Shown: piece by piece, positions 1 to 8,045 of the stretch | Layout: every line of letters begins with the position of its first letter | Numbering within the stretch: position 1 is the first letter of the stretch | Assembly: GCA_022601315.1 (NCBI GenBank) | Contig: JAHZIU010000224.1 | Location: 1 to 10,162, forward strand | Direction: 5' to 3' | DNA from: Betaproteobacteria bacterium | GTDB lineage: Bacteria > Pseudomonadota > Gammaproteobacteria > Burkholderiales > Nitrosomonadaceae | Length of the DNA stretch: 10,162 nucleotides | Made by a program: the position numbers and the translations under genes | Notes under the pieces: model-generated | Database searches by the model: none | The model's input: only the letters and a program-made list of their open reading frames with translations | What the model was told of the DNA's origin: nothing

Positions 1-33
1 CAGGCAAGTGAGATCATGGTTGTTAGAGCATAA
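1..33 (+). CDS. flgF: 3' end of a flagellar rod gene, probably flgF
   Basis: The first eleven codons are open and end with TAA at 31-33, giving the tail QASEIMVVRA. FlgF (proximal rod protein) normally lies directly upstream of flgG and ends in a short helix with a similar 'QAS..L/M' tail. The assignment rests on position and this weak resemblance. Only the C-terminus is present, so no domain can be checked. Confidence 0.5.
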   Translation, partial: QASEIMVVRA

Positions 34-81
34 ATTTATTTCTATAACAATTAAGCATAATATTAATTTACGGGGTTAATT

Positions 82-864
82 ATGGTTCGCTCTTTATGGA
101 TTTCAAAAACCGGTCTGGATGCACAACAGACGAAAATGGATGTTATAGCTAATAATTTAGCGAATGTTAGCACGAATGGTTTTAAACGTGCACGCGCCGT
201 TTTTGAAGATTTACTATATCAAACAATTCGTCAACCAGGCGCGCAATCTTCTCAACAGACACTCTTACCTTCAGGATTGCAAATGGGTACAGGCGTTAAG
301 CCTGTGTCTACTGAAAGTATTTTTTCGCAAGGAAATTTACAGCAGACAGAAAACCAAAAAGATGTTGCCATTCAAGGTGCGGGCTTTTTTCAGGTTTTAT
401 TACCTGACGGCACGACTGCATATACACGCGATGGTGCTTTTCAATCAGATATCAACGGCCAATTTGTAACTTCAAGCGGTTTTGTAATACAACCAGCAAT
501 TACGGTTCCTCCTAATACTTTAAACGTTACTATTGCACGTGATGGTACGGTTTCTGCTGCAGTACCAGGTGCTGTTGCGCCTATTCAGATTGGTAATATT
601 CAATTAGCTAATTTTATAAACCCGGCTGGACTACAAAAGGTCGGTGAGAATCTTTATCTTGAAACTGCGGCCAGTGGCACACCAAACCAAAACGCACCTG
701 GCACCAATGGATTAGGAATATTAAATCAAGGTTTTGTCGAGACTTCCAATGTTAATGTAGTAGAAGAATTGGTCAATATGATTCAAACGCAACGTTCTTA
801 TGAGATTAATTCCAAGTCAATTGAGACTTCAGATCAAATGTTGCAAAGATTGACACAGTTATAA
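82..864 (+). CDS. flgG: flagellar distal rod protein FlgG
   Basis: FlgG forms the distal rod of the flagellar basal body, the drive shaft that crosses the periplasm and joins the hook. The 260-residue product has the usual family length. Near the N-terminus it carries the basal-body rod signature [13 protein letters not shown] (about residues 24-36), followed by the FlgG-specific stretch [15 protein letters not shown]. The middle has the conserved [12 protein letters not shown] and AYTRDGAF motifs. The C-terminus has the partner coiled-coil motif [20 protein letters not shown] and the [15 protein letters not shown] tail, which pairs with the N-terminal helix in the assembled rod. No cleaved signal peptide is expected, since rod proteins leave through the flagellar type III exporter. 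The ATG at 82 is preceded by GGGG at 72-75, a passable ribosome binding site. flgH follows after 27 bases. Confidence 0.98.
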   Translation: MVRSLWISKTGLDAQQTKMDVIANNLANVSTNGFKRARAVFEDLLYQTIRQPGAQSSQQTLLPSGLQMGTGVKPVSTESIFSQGNLQQTENQKDVAIQGAGFFQVLLPDGTTAYTRDGAFQSDINGQFVTSSGFVIQPAITVPPNTLNVTIARDGTVSAAVPGAVAPIQIGNIQLANFINPAGLQKVGENLYLETAASGTPNQNAPGTNGLGILNQGFVETSNVNVVEELVNMIQTQRSYEINSKSIETSDQMLQRLTQL

Positions 865-891
865 GATTACTTAAAAAGCTAAGGTGATGTA

Positions 892-1596
892 ATGGAAATC
901 AGCCTGCAATTTCAATTTTTTCGTAAAAATCTATATCTATTGATGCTGATAGCTGTGGTTTCAGGTTGTGCCATTACACCTTCAACCACAATACATCAAC
1001 CCGCAACGACACGACCTTTGCCGCAACCTACGGCTGTTGAGCTCGGTGGCGGTATTTTTCAAACAGTTAGCAGTGCGCCAGCCAATCGTTATACACCATT
1101 ATTTGAAGATCGACGTGCACGTGGATTAGGCGACACAATTATCGTCACTCTTAATGAGAGAACCAATGCAAGTAAAAGCTCAGGTAGTAATATAGATCGC
1201 AAAGGCGGCATTGATTTTTCTGTCCCTACTGTTGTTGGTGTGCCACTTGGTTTCTTACGAGGCACGACATTAGAAGCAGAATCAAATAATACCTTTGATG
1301 GAAGTGGCGCCAGCTCCAGTAATAATGATTTTACGGGCACTATTAGTGTAACGGTCATAGAGGTTATGCCGAATGGTAATCTACTTGTAAGTGGTGAAAA
1401 ACTAATTGGTATTAACCAGGGACAAGAGTTTATTCGTCTTTCTGGTATTGTAAATCCGATTAATATCATCAATAACACAATATCTTCAGTACAAGTTGCG
1501 GATGCGAGAATTGAATATCGCGCCAATGGGTATATCGACGAAGCCCAAACCATGGGTTGGTTGTCTCGTTTCTTTCTTAACGTAACTCCTTTTTAA
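892..1596 (+). CDS. flgH: flagellar L-ring lipoprotein FlgH
   Basis: FlgH builds the L-ring, the outer-membrane bushing around the rod. The 234-residue product starts with a lipoprotein signal: Arg and Lys at 11-12, a hydrophobic run (about 14-24) and the lipobox VSGC with the lipidated Cys at residue 26. The mature protein would be about 209 residues, close to the family norm. Typical FlgH motifs follow: [20 protein letters not shown] (about 68-87), then NFTGTISV-like (here [19 protein letters not shown]), [20 protein letters not shown], and the C-terminal [18 protein letters not shown] with a closing [14 protein letters not shown] good ribosome binding site, AAGGTGA (881-887), lies just before the ATG at 892 and fixes the start. 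The protein is exported by Sec and Lol, unlike its rod neighbours. It sits between flgG and flgI as in most proteobacterial flg operons. Confidence 0.98.
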   Translation: MEISLQFQFFRKNLYLLMLIAVVSGCAITPSTTIHQPATTRPLPQPTAVELGGGIFQTVSSAPANRYTPLFEDRRARGLGDTIIVTLNERTNASKSSGSNIDRKGGIDFSVPTVVGVPLGFLRGTTLEAESNNTFDGSGASSSNNDFTGTISVTVIEVMPNGNLLVSGEKLIGINQGQEFIRLSGIVNPINIINNTISSVQVADARIEYRANGYIDEAQTMGWLSRFFLNVTPF

Positions 1597-1622
1597 TTAC
1601 CAATTGCTTGCCATCACTAAAA

Positions 1623-2744
1623 ATGAATAAATATATAACATTACGGAATTTTATCATTGGCCTTATGCTTGTCGGTAGCCTATTAATCTCTGGCCTCAGT
1701 GCTGCTGAGCGGATTAAAGATTTGGCAAGTATTCAAGGAGTACGTAGCAATCAATTAATTGGCTACGGTCTAGTTGTTGGACTGGATGGCAGTGGTGATC
1801 AAACAACGCAAACACCGTTTACAGTTCAAAGCATTATAAATATGCTGGGGCAACTTGGTGTCAACCTGCCGCCCGGTACAAATCTTCAACTTCGAAATGT
1901 TGCGGCTGTGATGGTTACTGCTACATTACCTTCTTTTGCAAAACCAGGGCAGCAAATTGATGTCACCGTTTCATCGATGGGTAATGCAAAAAGTTTACGA
2001 GGAGGGACATTGTTAATGACCCCTTTAAAAGGGGTGGATAATCAAGTCTATGCAATGGCTCAGGGAAACATTCTTGTTGGTGGTGTAGGCGCAGCAGCGG
2101 CAGGTAGCAGCGTGCAAATTAACCATTTAAGTGCTGGCCGAATAACCGGCGGAGGACTGGTTGAACGTGCAATTCCTACATCACTTGGTCAGGGTGAATT
2201 TGTAAATCTTGAACTAAATTCAACAAATTTCACAACAGTTATCCGCATTGCCGAAGCCATAAATTCTTTTTCACCGGGATCCGCCACAGCAATTGATGGT
2301 CGATTAATTCAGGTGAGAGCACCATCGGATACCAATCAGCGTGTCATGTTTATTGCGCAAATTGAAAATATTGATGTCACGCCAGCAAGAGCTATGGCTA
2401 AGGTTATAGTAAATGCGCGTACAGGATCAATTGTTATGAATCAAGCTGTAACACTAGAATCCAGCGCAGTTGCGCATGGCAATTTGTCTATTATCATAAA
2501 TAGTGAACCGATTATCAGCCAGCCAGGTGCTTTTGCACAAGGCGGACAAACTGTAGTTGCGGAGCGTGCACAAGTTGAAATACGCACCGATGAAGGAAAT
2601 TTGATGCAAATACCCGGTGGTGCGGATTTAAGAGAAGTCGTAAATGCTTTAACTGCAATCGGCGCAACAACCCAGGATTTGCTTTCTATTTTGCAAGCAT
2701 TAAAAGCAGCCGGATCTTTACGTGCTGAATTAGAAATAATCTAA
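1623..2744 (+). CDS. flgI: flagellar P-ring protein FlgI
   Basis: FlgI forms the periplasmic P-ring around the rod at the peptidoglycan layer. I chose the ATG at 1623 (373 residues) over an in-frame TTG at 1608, because it gives a compact Sec signal peptide: Lys3/Arg8, a hydrophobic core (about 10-25) and a likely cut after the SAA at residues 26-28. Mature FlgI then begins [20 protein letters not shown], the strongly conserved start. Other family motifs are [58 protein letters not shown] and the C-terminal [20 protein letters not shown] plus [18 protein letters not shown]. Neither candidate start has a clear Shine-Dalgarno sequence, so translation may depend on coupling to flgH 26 bases upstream. 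flgJ begins 10 bases after the stop. Confidence 0.97.
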   Translation: MNKYITLRNFIIGLMLVGSLLISGLSAAERIKDLASIQGVRSNQLIGYGLVVGLDGSGDQTTQTPFTVQSIINMLGQLGVNLPPGTNLQLRNVAAVMVTATLPSFAKPGQQIDVTVSSMGNAKSLRGGTLLMTPLKGVDNQVYAMAQGNILVGGVGAAAAGSSVQINHLSAGRITGGGLVERAIPTSLGQGEFVNLELNSTNFTTVIRIAEAINSFSPGSATAIDGRLIQVRAPSDTNQRVMFIAQIENIDVTPARAMAKVIVNARTGSIVMNQAVTLESSAVAHGNLSIIINSEPIISQPGAFAQGGQTVVAERAQVEIRTDEGNLMQIPGGADLREVVNALTAIGATTQDLLSILQALKAAGSLRAELEII

Positions 2745-2754
2745 TGGAAAAAAT

Positions 2755-3759
2755 ATGATTAATTCAATTGATATTTCAAGCAAACTTGCAATTGATACTA
2801 AAGGTATTGATGATATTCGTCTATTGTCCAAGAAAGATCCGGACAAAGCATTGCATGAAGTGGCAAAGCAATTTGAATCGTTATTTTTGCATATGTTACT
2901 CAAAAGCATGCGTGATGCCACACCAAAAGATGGGATTCTTGATAGCCAACAAACGCAATTTTATACACAAATGTATGATCAGCAATTAGCACAACATTTG
3001 TCATCAAAAGGAATAGGGCTAGCCGATATGATGGTGCAGCAATTAACGCAGACAACATTTAAACCGCCTTCTGAATCGACCCAGTCTTTGACATCAATAA
3101 GCGAAACCGAAGCGATTTTGTCATCAATTTATCCGCAAAATGATTCAACAACACTACAAGAGCAGGCTAGAGATATGTCTCAGCAACTCTGGCCCACGAG
3201 CAATCAACTTTTATCAACTCTTGGTGAGCCTTCTGAATCATTTGAACAATCAGTCAAAGAAATACTAGAAAATAAATTGTCATCAAATGCGCCGTTACAT
3301 TCACTCTCAAATCAGCCTGCTCATTTTGTTAATGATCTTATGTCACATGCAAAAATTGCATCGCAATCTACTGGCATACCAGCGCATTTCATCATTGCAC
3401 AAGCAGCACTGGAGAGTGGTTGGGGTAAACATGAAATTCGTCATCCGGATAATACCCCAAGCCATAATTTGTTTGGCATTAAAGCGGGCGCAAATTGGCA
3501 GGGTGCCGTTGTTGAAACAGTTACCACAGAATATATCAATAACAAACCCCAGCAAATGGTGGAGAAATTTAGAGCATATGATTCTTATGCAGAAGGTTTT
3601 CAGGACTATGCGAATTTACTGTTAAAGAATCCGCGCTATGCTGAAGTATTGAATACGCAGGATGCTGCATCATTTGCGAACGGACTGCAACAAGCAGGGT
3701 ACGCAACAGACCCAAAGTATGCGGATAAATTAATTCGAATACTCAACACGAATATGTAA
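2755..3759 (+). CDS. flgJ: rod-capping protein and peptidoglycan hydrolase FlgJ
   Basis: FlgJ is a two-domain protein of 334 residues. The N-terminal part (about 28-98; motifs DPDKALHEVAKQFESLFLHM and GIGLADMMVQQL) is the rod-binding scaffold that caps the growing rod. A Ser/Gln-rich linker of about 85 residues follows. The C-terminal part (about 188-334) is a glucosaminidase-type hydrolase that opens a hole in the wall for the rod. It has AQAALESGWGKHEI with the presumed catalytic Glu220, NLFGIKAG, and TTEY with Glu259. The 39-residue spacing between these glutamates equals that between Glu184 and Glu223 of Salmonella FlgJ, from my recall of that protein. The tail YATDPKYADKLIRIL is typical. 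There is no signal peptide, consistent with type III export. The ribosome binding site is weak (GGAAAA before the ATG). Confidence 0.97.
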   Translation: MINSIDISSKLAIDTKGIDDIRLLSKKDPDKALHEVAKQFESLFLHMLLKSMRDATPKDGILDSQQTQFYTQMYDQQLAQHLSSKGIGLADMMVQQLTQTTFKPPSESTQSLTSISETEAILSSIYPQNDSTTLQEQARDMSQQLWPTSNQLLSTLGEPSESFEQSVKEILENKLSSNAPLHSLSNQPAHFVNDLMSHAKIASQSTGIPAHFIIAQAALESGWGKHEIRHPDNTPSHNLFGIKAGANWQGAVVETVTTEYINNKPQQMVEKFRAYDSYAEGFQDYANLLLKNPRYAEVLNTQDAASFANGLQQAGYATDPKYADKLIRILNTNM

Positions 3760-3791
3760 CGTAAACAAAGCAATATGGCAGCGTAATACCC

Positions 3792-3819
3792 TTTAGTTCC
3801 TGTCTTGCCATGCCGCTTA
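3792..3819 (+). promoter_or_regulatory. candidate sigma-28 (FliA) promoter of flgKL
   Basis: The -35-like TTTAGTTC (3792-3799) and -10-like GCCGCTTA (3812-3819) match the flagellar sigma-28 consensus TAAAGTTT / GCCGATAA at 5 of 8 and 6 of 8 positions. The spacer is 12 bases instead of the usual 11. It lies 45 bases before flgK in the only sizeable gap of the flagellar cluster. flgK and flgL are commonly expressed late from FliA promoters. A 6-base inverted repeat (ATGGCA 3774-3779, TGCCAT 3806-3811) overlaps it but is too short and too widely spaced to call a terminator. Confidence 0.45.
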
Positions 3820-3864
3820 AATAAACTGAAATAATTTTCTACTATTTAGAATGAGTGTAACGCT

Positions 3865-5772
3865 ATGGGAATATTAAGTACTGGTGTTTCTGGCCTTAGT
3901 GCCGCACAAGCAAACTTGCTGACAACCAGCCATAATATCAGTAACGCTGATACACCGGGTTTTAATCGCCAGCAGGTAATCCAGGCTACAAATATACCGA
4001 ATTCATCTGGTGCAGGATTTTTCGGGCAGGGTGTTCATGTAACGACAGTACAGCGTATCTATAGTCAATTTCTGGTTACCCAGGCATTACAAGTACAATC
4101 GCAAAGCAGCCAATTGGATACCCACTTTACTGAAGTCAAGCAAATTGATGACTTGCTGGCAGATGCTAACTCAGGATTGTCTCCGTCACTACAAAATTTC
4201 TTTAGTGCTGTGCATGATGTTGCTGCCAATCCGGCCGAGGTACCGTCACGTCAGGCATTATTAAGTAACGCCGAAGCTTTGGTTTCAAAATTTAAGACGA
4301 TGGATCAGCGTCTGTCAGATATCCGGGAAGGTATTGACACGCAGATTACCAGCAATGTAACTGAAATCAATTCATTAGCGTCTCAAATTGCAGAACTAAA
4401 TAATAGTATTCGGCGTGCTGAAGGTGCATCTGGCGGACAACCTGTCAATGATTTGCTTGATCAACGTGATAATTTAATAAGCCAAGTAAGTCAGCTAATT
4501 AACACTGACGTGATACAACAAAGCGATGGAACATTTAATCTATTTATTGGCAATGGTCAGGCATTAGTTGTTGGGACACAAACCTTGACATTGAAGGCCA
4601 TGATAAATCCCAATAATCCAGAAGAAATGACTATCGGTTATACAAGTGGCAATAATACAATTCAATTGCCGGAGAATCAGATAAGAGGTGGTAGTTTAGG
4701 CGGAATTCTTGAGTTTCGAAGAGGATCACTTGATGATGCACAAAAATCTCTTGGGCTGATAGCCATAGGTTTAGCGCAAGACTTTAATAACCAACACCAA
4801 TTAGGCCAGGACCTTAATAATAATTTGGGAGGAGAGTTCTTTTCAGTACCTACACCAAAAACAATTGCCAATGCCGGTAACAATTCTGCATCTAATATCA
4901 CAGCAAATATTACTGACACCAACGCTCTAACGACAAGTGATTACCAATTTTCTTATGATGGAACGAATTATACGTTAACCCGGTTATCTGATAATACTTC
5001 AGTTAGTACAACGACATTACCTTCGGTAGCTAATCCGTTTACACTGGATGGAATTACACTCACTGGGGCAACCATTAATGCCAGTGAAGGTTTTTTAATA
5101 CAACCAACAATTGATGGTGCCAAAAATATAGCTGTAAATATTAAAGATACGGCGGAGATTGCTGCTGCTGCGCCAATACGCACTAATTCAGCATCTACAA
5201 ATACAGGAAATGGAACAATTACTGCGGGTACAGTCAATCCATTGCCATTAGATGCAAATTTACAGCAACCTGTTACTTTAACATTTCATACACCATATGA
5301 TGGTCAATTTGATGTAACTGGTACAGGTACTGGTAACCCAACTAATGTCGCATTTACTGCAGGCGCGGACATTACTTATAATGGTTTTACAGTACAAATT
5401 AATGGCGCCCCAGCCGCCGGTGATGTATTTACAATTGAGCCTAATACCGGTGGTAACGCAGATAATCGTAACGCACTACTACTGGGTGGTTTACAGATTC
5501 AAAATACACTGGCGGGTGGTACTGCATCGTATCAATCCTCCTATGCACAAATTGTAAGCCAGATTGGTAATAATACGCGGGAATTGGAAGTTACCAGTAA
5601 AGCGCAGGAAAATTTGTTAGCCCAAACAACACAATCAATTCAGGCAATATCAGGTGTTAATTTAGATGAAGAAGCCGCTAATTTGTTGCGTTATCAACAA
5701 GCTTTCCAGGCATCAAGTAAAGTTATCGAAATCAGCAGCCAACTCTTCGATTCATTACTACGAATTGGCTAA
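3865..5772 (+). CDS. flgK: hook-associated protein 1 FlgK
   Basis: FlgK is the first of the two junction proteins between hook and filament. It is exported by the flagellar type III system and polymerises on top of the hook. The 635-residue product has the rod/hook N-terminal signature LSAAQANLLTTSHNISNADT followed by PGFNRQQ (about 11-37). The FlgK helical region carries VNDLLDQRDNLISQVSQLIN. The C-terminus GVNLDEEAANLLRYQQAFQA followed by SSKVIEISSQLFDSLL is the matching terminal coiled coil. It is longer than the roughly 550-residue enterobacterial protein. The extra length lies in the central, surface-exposed region (about 330-540), which is rich in Thr, Asn and Gly. A short module in that region (from residue 506) resembles one in FlgL. 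The start has only a weak GAGTG upstream. flgL follows after 25 bases. Confidence 0.97.
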   Translation: MGILSTGVSGLSAAQANLLTTSHNISNADTPGFNRQQVIQATNIPNSSGAGFFGQGVHVTTVQRIYSQFLVTQALQVQSQSSQLDTHFTEVKQIDDLLADANSGLSPSLQNFFSAVHDVAANPAEVPSRQALLSNAEALVSKFKTMDQRLSDIREGIDTQITSNVTEINSLASQIAELNNSIRRAEGASGGQPVNDLLDQRDNLISQVSQLINTDVIQQSDGTFNLFIGNGQALVVGTQTLTLKAMINPNNPEEMTIGYTSGNNTIQLPENQIRGGSLGGILEFRRGSLDDAQKSLGLIAIGLAQDFNNQHQLGQDLNNNLGGEFFSVPTPKTIANAGNNSASNITANITDTNALTTSDYQFSYDGTNYTLTRLSDNTSVSTTTLPSVANPFTLDGITLTGATINASEGFLIQPTIDGAKNIAVNIKDTAEIAAAAPIRTNSASTNTGNGTITAGTVNPLPLDANLQQPVTLTFHTPYDGQFDVTGTGTGNPTNVAFTAGADITYNGFTVQINGAPAAGDVFTIEPNTGGNADNRNALLLGGLQIQNTLAGGTASYQSSYAQIVSQIGNNTRELEVTSKAQENLLAQTTQSIQAISGVNLDEEAANLLRYQQAFQASSKVIEISSQLFDSLLRIG

Positions 5773-5797
5773 CAATAACTGATAAAGGAAAAATATT

Positions 5798-7009
5798 ATG
5801 CGTCTCAGCACTGGCACAATTTATGATGTAGGTACAGCTGCACTCCTACAGCAACAAGCTAAGTTAGTTGATATACAACAACATATTTCCACGGAAAGGC
5901 GTATTCTCACGCCTTCTGACGATCCCATTGCTTCGGCCCAGGCGATAAATGTTACACAAACATTATCACTTAATACGCAGTATTCAGTTAACCGTACTAA
6001 TGCGCTCTCAACATTAGGGTTAGTTGAAAGTGTTTTTGAAGGCGTGACATCAAATCTTCAAGATGTTCGTAGATTGGCAGTAAATGCAGGTAATCCAACG
6101 TTATCTGATGCAGATAGACAGAGCTTGGCAACTGAGCTGCGTGGTCGTTTTGATGCATTAGTTGGTTTTGCAAATGCAACAGATGGAACGGGCAAGTTCC
6201 TGTTTTCAGGATTCCAAGGTTCAACTAAGCCGTTTTCTCAAACAGATCTAACTGTTCAATACAACGGTGATCAAGGACAACGATTAAATCAAGTCAGCGC
6301 AACACGACAATTAGCGGTCAGCGATTCAGGTTCAAATATATTTGAGCGTATTAAAAATGGTAATGGTGTATTTACCACTGCGGCCAATGCAACAAATAAC
6401 GGTGCAGGAATTATTGATACGGGTACTGTCACTAATCCTGCGAGCCTGACAGGAAACAACTACGAAATACGGTTTAGTGTTTCACCAACTAATGTGATTA
6501 CCTATGATGTTGTTAATACAACAACAACGGTAACGCTATCAGCTGGTAATGCTTATACTGATAGTGCAAATATCAGTTTTGACGGACTACAATTCGAAAT
6601 CGATGGCAAGCCAGCAGACGGCGATATATTTACAATAGTACCCAGTACCAATCAAAGTGTATTTAAAACTGTTGGTGATTTAATTACTGCGTTGGAAGCA
6701 CCGGGAAGCGGCCACCCCAATGCAACAAGATTGACGAATAACATCAATACAGCATTAACAAACCTGGATCATGGATTAGAACAAATTCTCACGTCACGCT
6801 CCGCAGTAGGTGCAAGATTACAGGAAATTGATACTTTAGAAAGTGTAGGCAGCGATTTAGAAATACAATTCGAGAAAACACTATCGCAATTACAAGATGT
6901 CGATTTAGCAAAAGCCATATCAGATTTAAATAGACAACAGCTATTCTTGGAAGCCGCACAAAAATCCTTTGTATCAATAAGCGGACTGTCTTTGTTTGAC
7001 TTCATATAA
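5798..7009 (+). CDS. flgL: hook-associated protein 3 FlgL
   Basis: FlgL is the second junction protein, between FlgK and flagellin, and is related to flagellin at both ends. The 403-residue product begins MRLSTGTIYDVG and has the flagellin-like N-terminal helix motif LTPSDDPIASAQAINV (about 48-63). The family C-terminus DLAKAISDLNRQQLFLEAAQ is followed by KSFVSISGLSLFDFI. It is longer than the roughly 317-residue enterobacterial FlgL because of a central variable region (about 160-290). The module GLQFEIDGKPADGDIFTIVP, beginning at residue 263, recalls FlgK's NGFTVQINGAPAAGDVFTIE. A clear ribosome binding site AAGGA (5785-5789) stands 8 bases before the ATG. This is the last flagellar gene of the window, and no strong terminator hairpin follows directly. 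Confidence 0.96.
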   Translation: MRLSTGTIYDVGTAALLQQQAKLVDIQQHISTERRILTPSDDPIASAQAINVTQTLSLNTQYSVNRTNALSTLGLVESVFEGVTSNLQDVRRLAVNAGNPTLSDADRQSLATELRGRFDALVGFANATDGTGKFLFSGFQGSTKPFSQTDLTVQYNGDQGQRLNQVSATRQLAVSDSGSNIFERIKNGNGVFTTAANATNNGAGIIDTGTVTNPASLTGNNYEIRFSVSPTNVITYDVVNTTTTVTLSAGNAYTDSANISFDGLQFEIDGKPADGDIFTIVPSTNQSVFKTVGDLITALEAPGSGHPNATRLTNNINTALTNLDHGLEQILTSRSAVGARLQEIDTLESVGSDLEIQFEKTLSQLQDVDLAKAISDLNRQQLFLEAAQKSFVSISGLSLFDFI

Positions 7010-7480
7010 GTAGACTTACTATCGTAATTTTGCTTATCTTTTTTAATACTCACGCAATCACCGAACCTAATAAAGAAACGTTTTGGCACTTGTCGATAGG
7101 CATTTGCACATTAGACTCAAACTGGTCAGGTAGAAAACTTATGAATGGCCAGAATATTGCAAGAATCCTTCAGCAGTATCTAATAAAAATGCCGCCTCAG
7201 CTCTGAAAACATTGGTTGTATTTGCTATGGAGATAGTAGTGCGCAACGGCTCGTACCCATAGAAACTTGTGAACTAGAGCCACAAAAACGGATGAGGCAG
7301 AAAAGTTATTAAAATGCCACCTCAGTCAGCGTAAACGGGTATGATCCCGTAGCTAAATCCCCTTTTTAATCCACCCTTTAAAGACGAGTTTTGCTTTTAA
7401 CGGTTTATTCCTGGTCATCGTTGGAAAATAAACCAAAATACATTTTTTGAAAATGTACGCCTTATGGAGTATTTAAAATA
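7010..7480. other. gene-poor stretch after flgL with unassigned coding-like fragments
   Basis: I see no intact gene here. Short open stretches exist on both strands. One + strand frame from about 7134 to the TAG near 7259 reads about 42 plausible residues without a start of its own. A - strand frame over the same bases reads EAAFLLDTAEGFLQYSGHS before a stop. I recognise neither, and only one at most can be real, so decayed coding sequence is possible but unproven. The segment contains an imperfect direct repeat (listed separately) and a small hairpin, ACGGG-TATGAT-CCCGT (7335-7350). A T-run begins 10 bases or so beyond that hairpin, too far for a confident intrinsic terminator. Confidence 0.5.
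7181..7325. repeat. imperfect 20-base direct repeat
   Basis: TAATAAAAATGCCGCCTCAG (7181-7200) recurs as TTATTAAAATGCCACCTCAG (7306-7325). By my hand alignment 17 of 20 positions agree, at a period of 125 bases. The flanks do not extend the match. It could mark a decayed local duplication or two copies of an insertion-sequence end; no function can be assigned. Confidence 0.55.
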
Positions 7481-7692
7481 GGGGTTGTGGCATGAAGAAA
7501 AATAATCTGGTTGTGATAAATTTGCTCCGCGCACCCTGCGCCTATCCCCACGGCAAGACTATGGAGTATTACGGCACAGAAAACCAAAAACGGCGCGCTA
7601 CGCTAACTTCAAAAACACAATCTATAATGCTCCCCGTGGCAAGCCACGGGGAATTGCAAGTTAAAGTTTATATTATAAAAATTCCAGTATAA
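7481..7692. other. GC-rich palindromic block, probably a dispersed repeat or IS200/IS605-like remnant
   Basis: This block is clearly more GC-rich than its AT-rich surroundings. It contains a small hairpin GCGCA-CCC-TGCGC (7529-7541) and the strong hairpin at 7631-7652. An ORF from 7492 to 7692 (66 codons, + strand) spans it, but has no convincing ribosome binding site and runs straight through the palindrome. I consider it a chance frame rather than a gene. TATGGAGTATT occurs both just before the block (7463 region) and inside it (7560 region). Confidence 0.4.
7631..7652. repeat. perfect hairpin, REP-like or IS200/IS605 end-like
   Basis: TCCCCGTGGC (7631-7640) and GCCACGGGGA (7643-7652) are exact reverse complements separated by AA, so 8 to 10 base pairs can form. 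There is no T-run after it, so it is not a standard intrinsic terminator. Very similar CCCCGTGG...CCACGGGG palindromes are known at ends of IS200/IS605-family elements and in REP sequences. I see no tnpA or tnpB here, so only a non-autonomous copy or remnant could be present. Confidence 0.7.
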
Positions 7693-7933
7693 GTCTGAAC
7701 TACTACAATTAAAAATCTTTTATTTTAACCTGCTTTTGTGTAGTGGTTTTTTATTGTCTTGAGCTACAGAATAGAATGGACAATCTGCAACTATTCCCAG
7801 ATTGCCTGGTCTTATAAGATTGTAAACTAATGCCTTGAAAACATACATTGTTATAGTTTCAATTAATCTATAACTTATCCTATATACCAAGCACGTAGTT
7901 TTGATGCAACACTAATACTTTAAGAGATAACAA
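7693..7933. other. AT-rich intergenic stretch
   Basis: No gene is visible. A 7-base inverted repeat, CAATCTG (7781-7787) and CAGATTG (7798-7804), has a 10-base loop and no T-run. The first bases (to 7707) end in a motif that resembles the IS481-type right end seen at 8283-8311. Nothing else stands out. Confidence 0.4.
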
Positions 7934-8041
7934 ATGATTGTAAAGAATAAATTTCTACCCATGATAACTGCAGTATTAATCGTAAATGCAGTAGTTGGTT
8001 TTTATTTAATCCTTGGTACAGATCGTTTGCCGTTAAGCTAA
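7934..8041 (+). CDS. possible small single-pass membrane protein (35 residues)
   Basis: The frame ATG 7934 to TAA 8039-8041 encodes 35 residues beginning MIVKNKFLPM. One hydrophobic segment (about residues 8-27, including ITAVLIVNAVVGFYLILG) is long enough to cross a membrane. It is flanked by Lys4/Lys6 and by Asp-Arg on the far side, which fits an inner-membrane microprotein with the N-terminus in the cytoplasm. The upstream GAGATAAC is a weak ribosome binding site. I recognise no family. The stop lies only a few bases before the first recognisable codon of the IS481-type remnant, so the ORF may be the truncated start of a longer gene cut by that element. It could also be chance. Confidence 0.35.
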   Translation: MIVKNKFLPMITAVLIVNAVVGFYLILGTDRLPLS

Positions 8042-8045
8042 TTTG

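Noticed and set aside
1089..1553. 154-codon - strand frame opposite flgH
   Set aside because: It is the antisense shadow of a clearly conserved flgH; it has no motif or start signal of its own.
1608..1622. TTG at 1608 as the start of flgI
   Set aside because: The ATG at 1623 gives a cleaner signal peptide and neither start has a better ribosome binding site, so the ATG is preferred.
7335..7365. Possible intrinsic terminator ACGGG..CCCGT followed by CCCCTTTTT
   Set aside because: The stem is only 5 base pairs and the T-run starts more than 10 bases after it.
7492..7692. 66-codon + strand ORF over the GC-rich block
   Set aside because: No good ribosome binding site; the frame crosses a perfect palindrome and looks like a by-product of a dispersed repeat.
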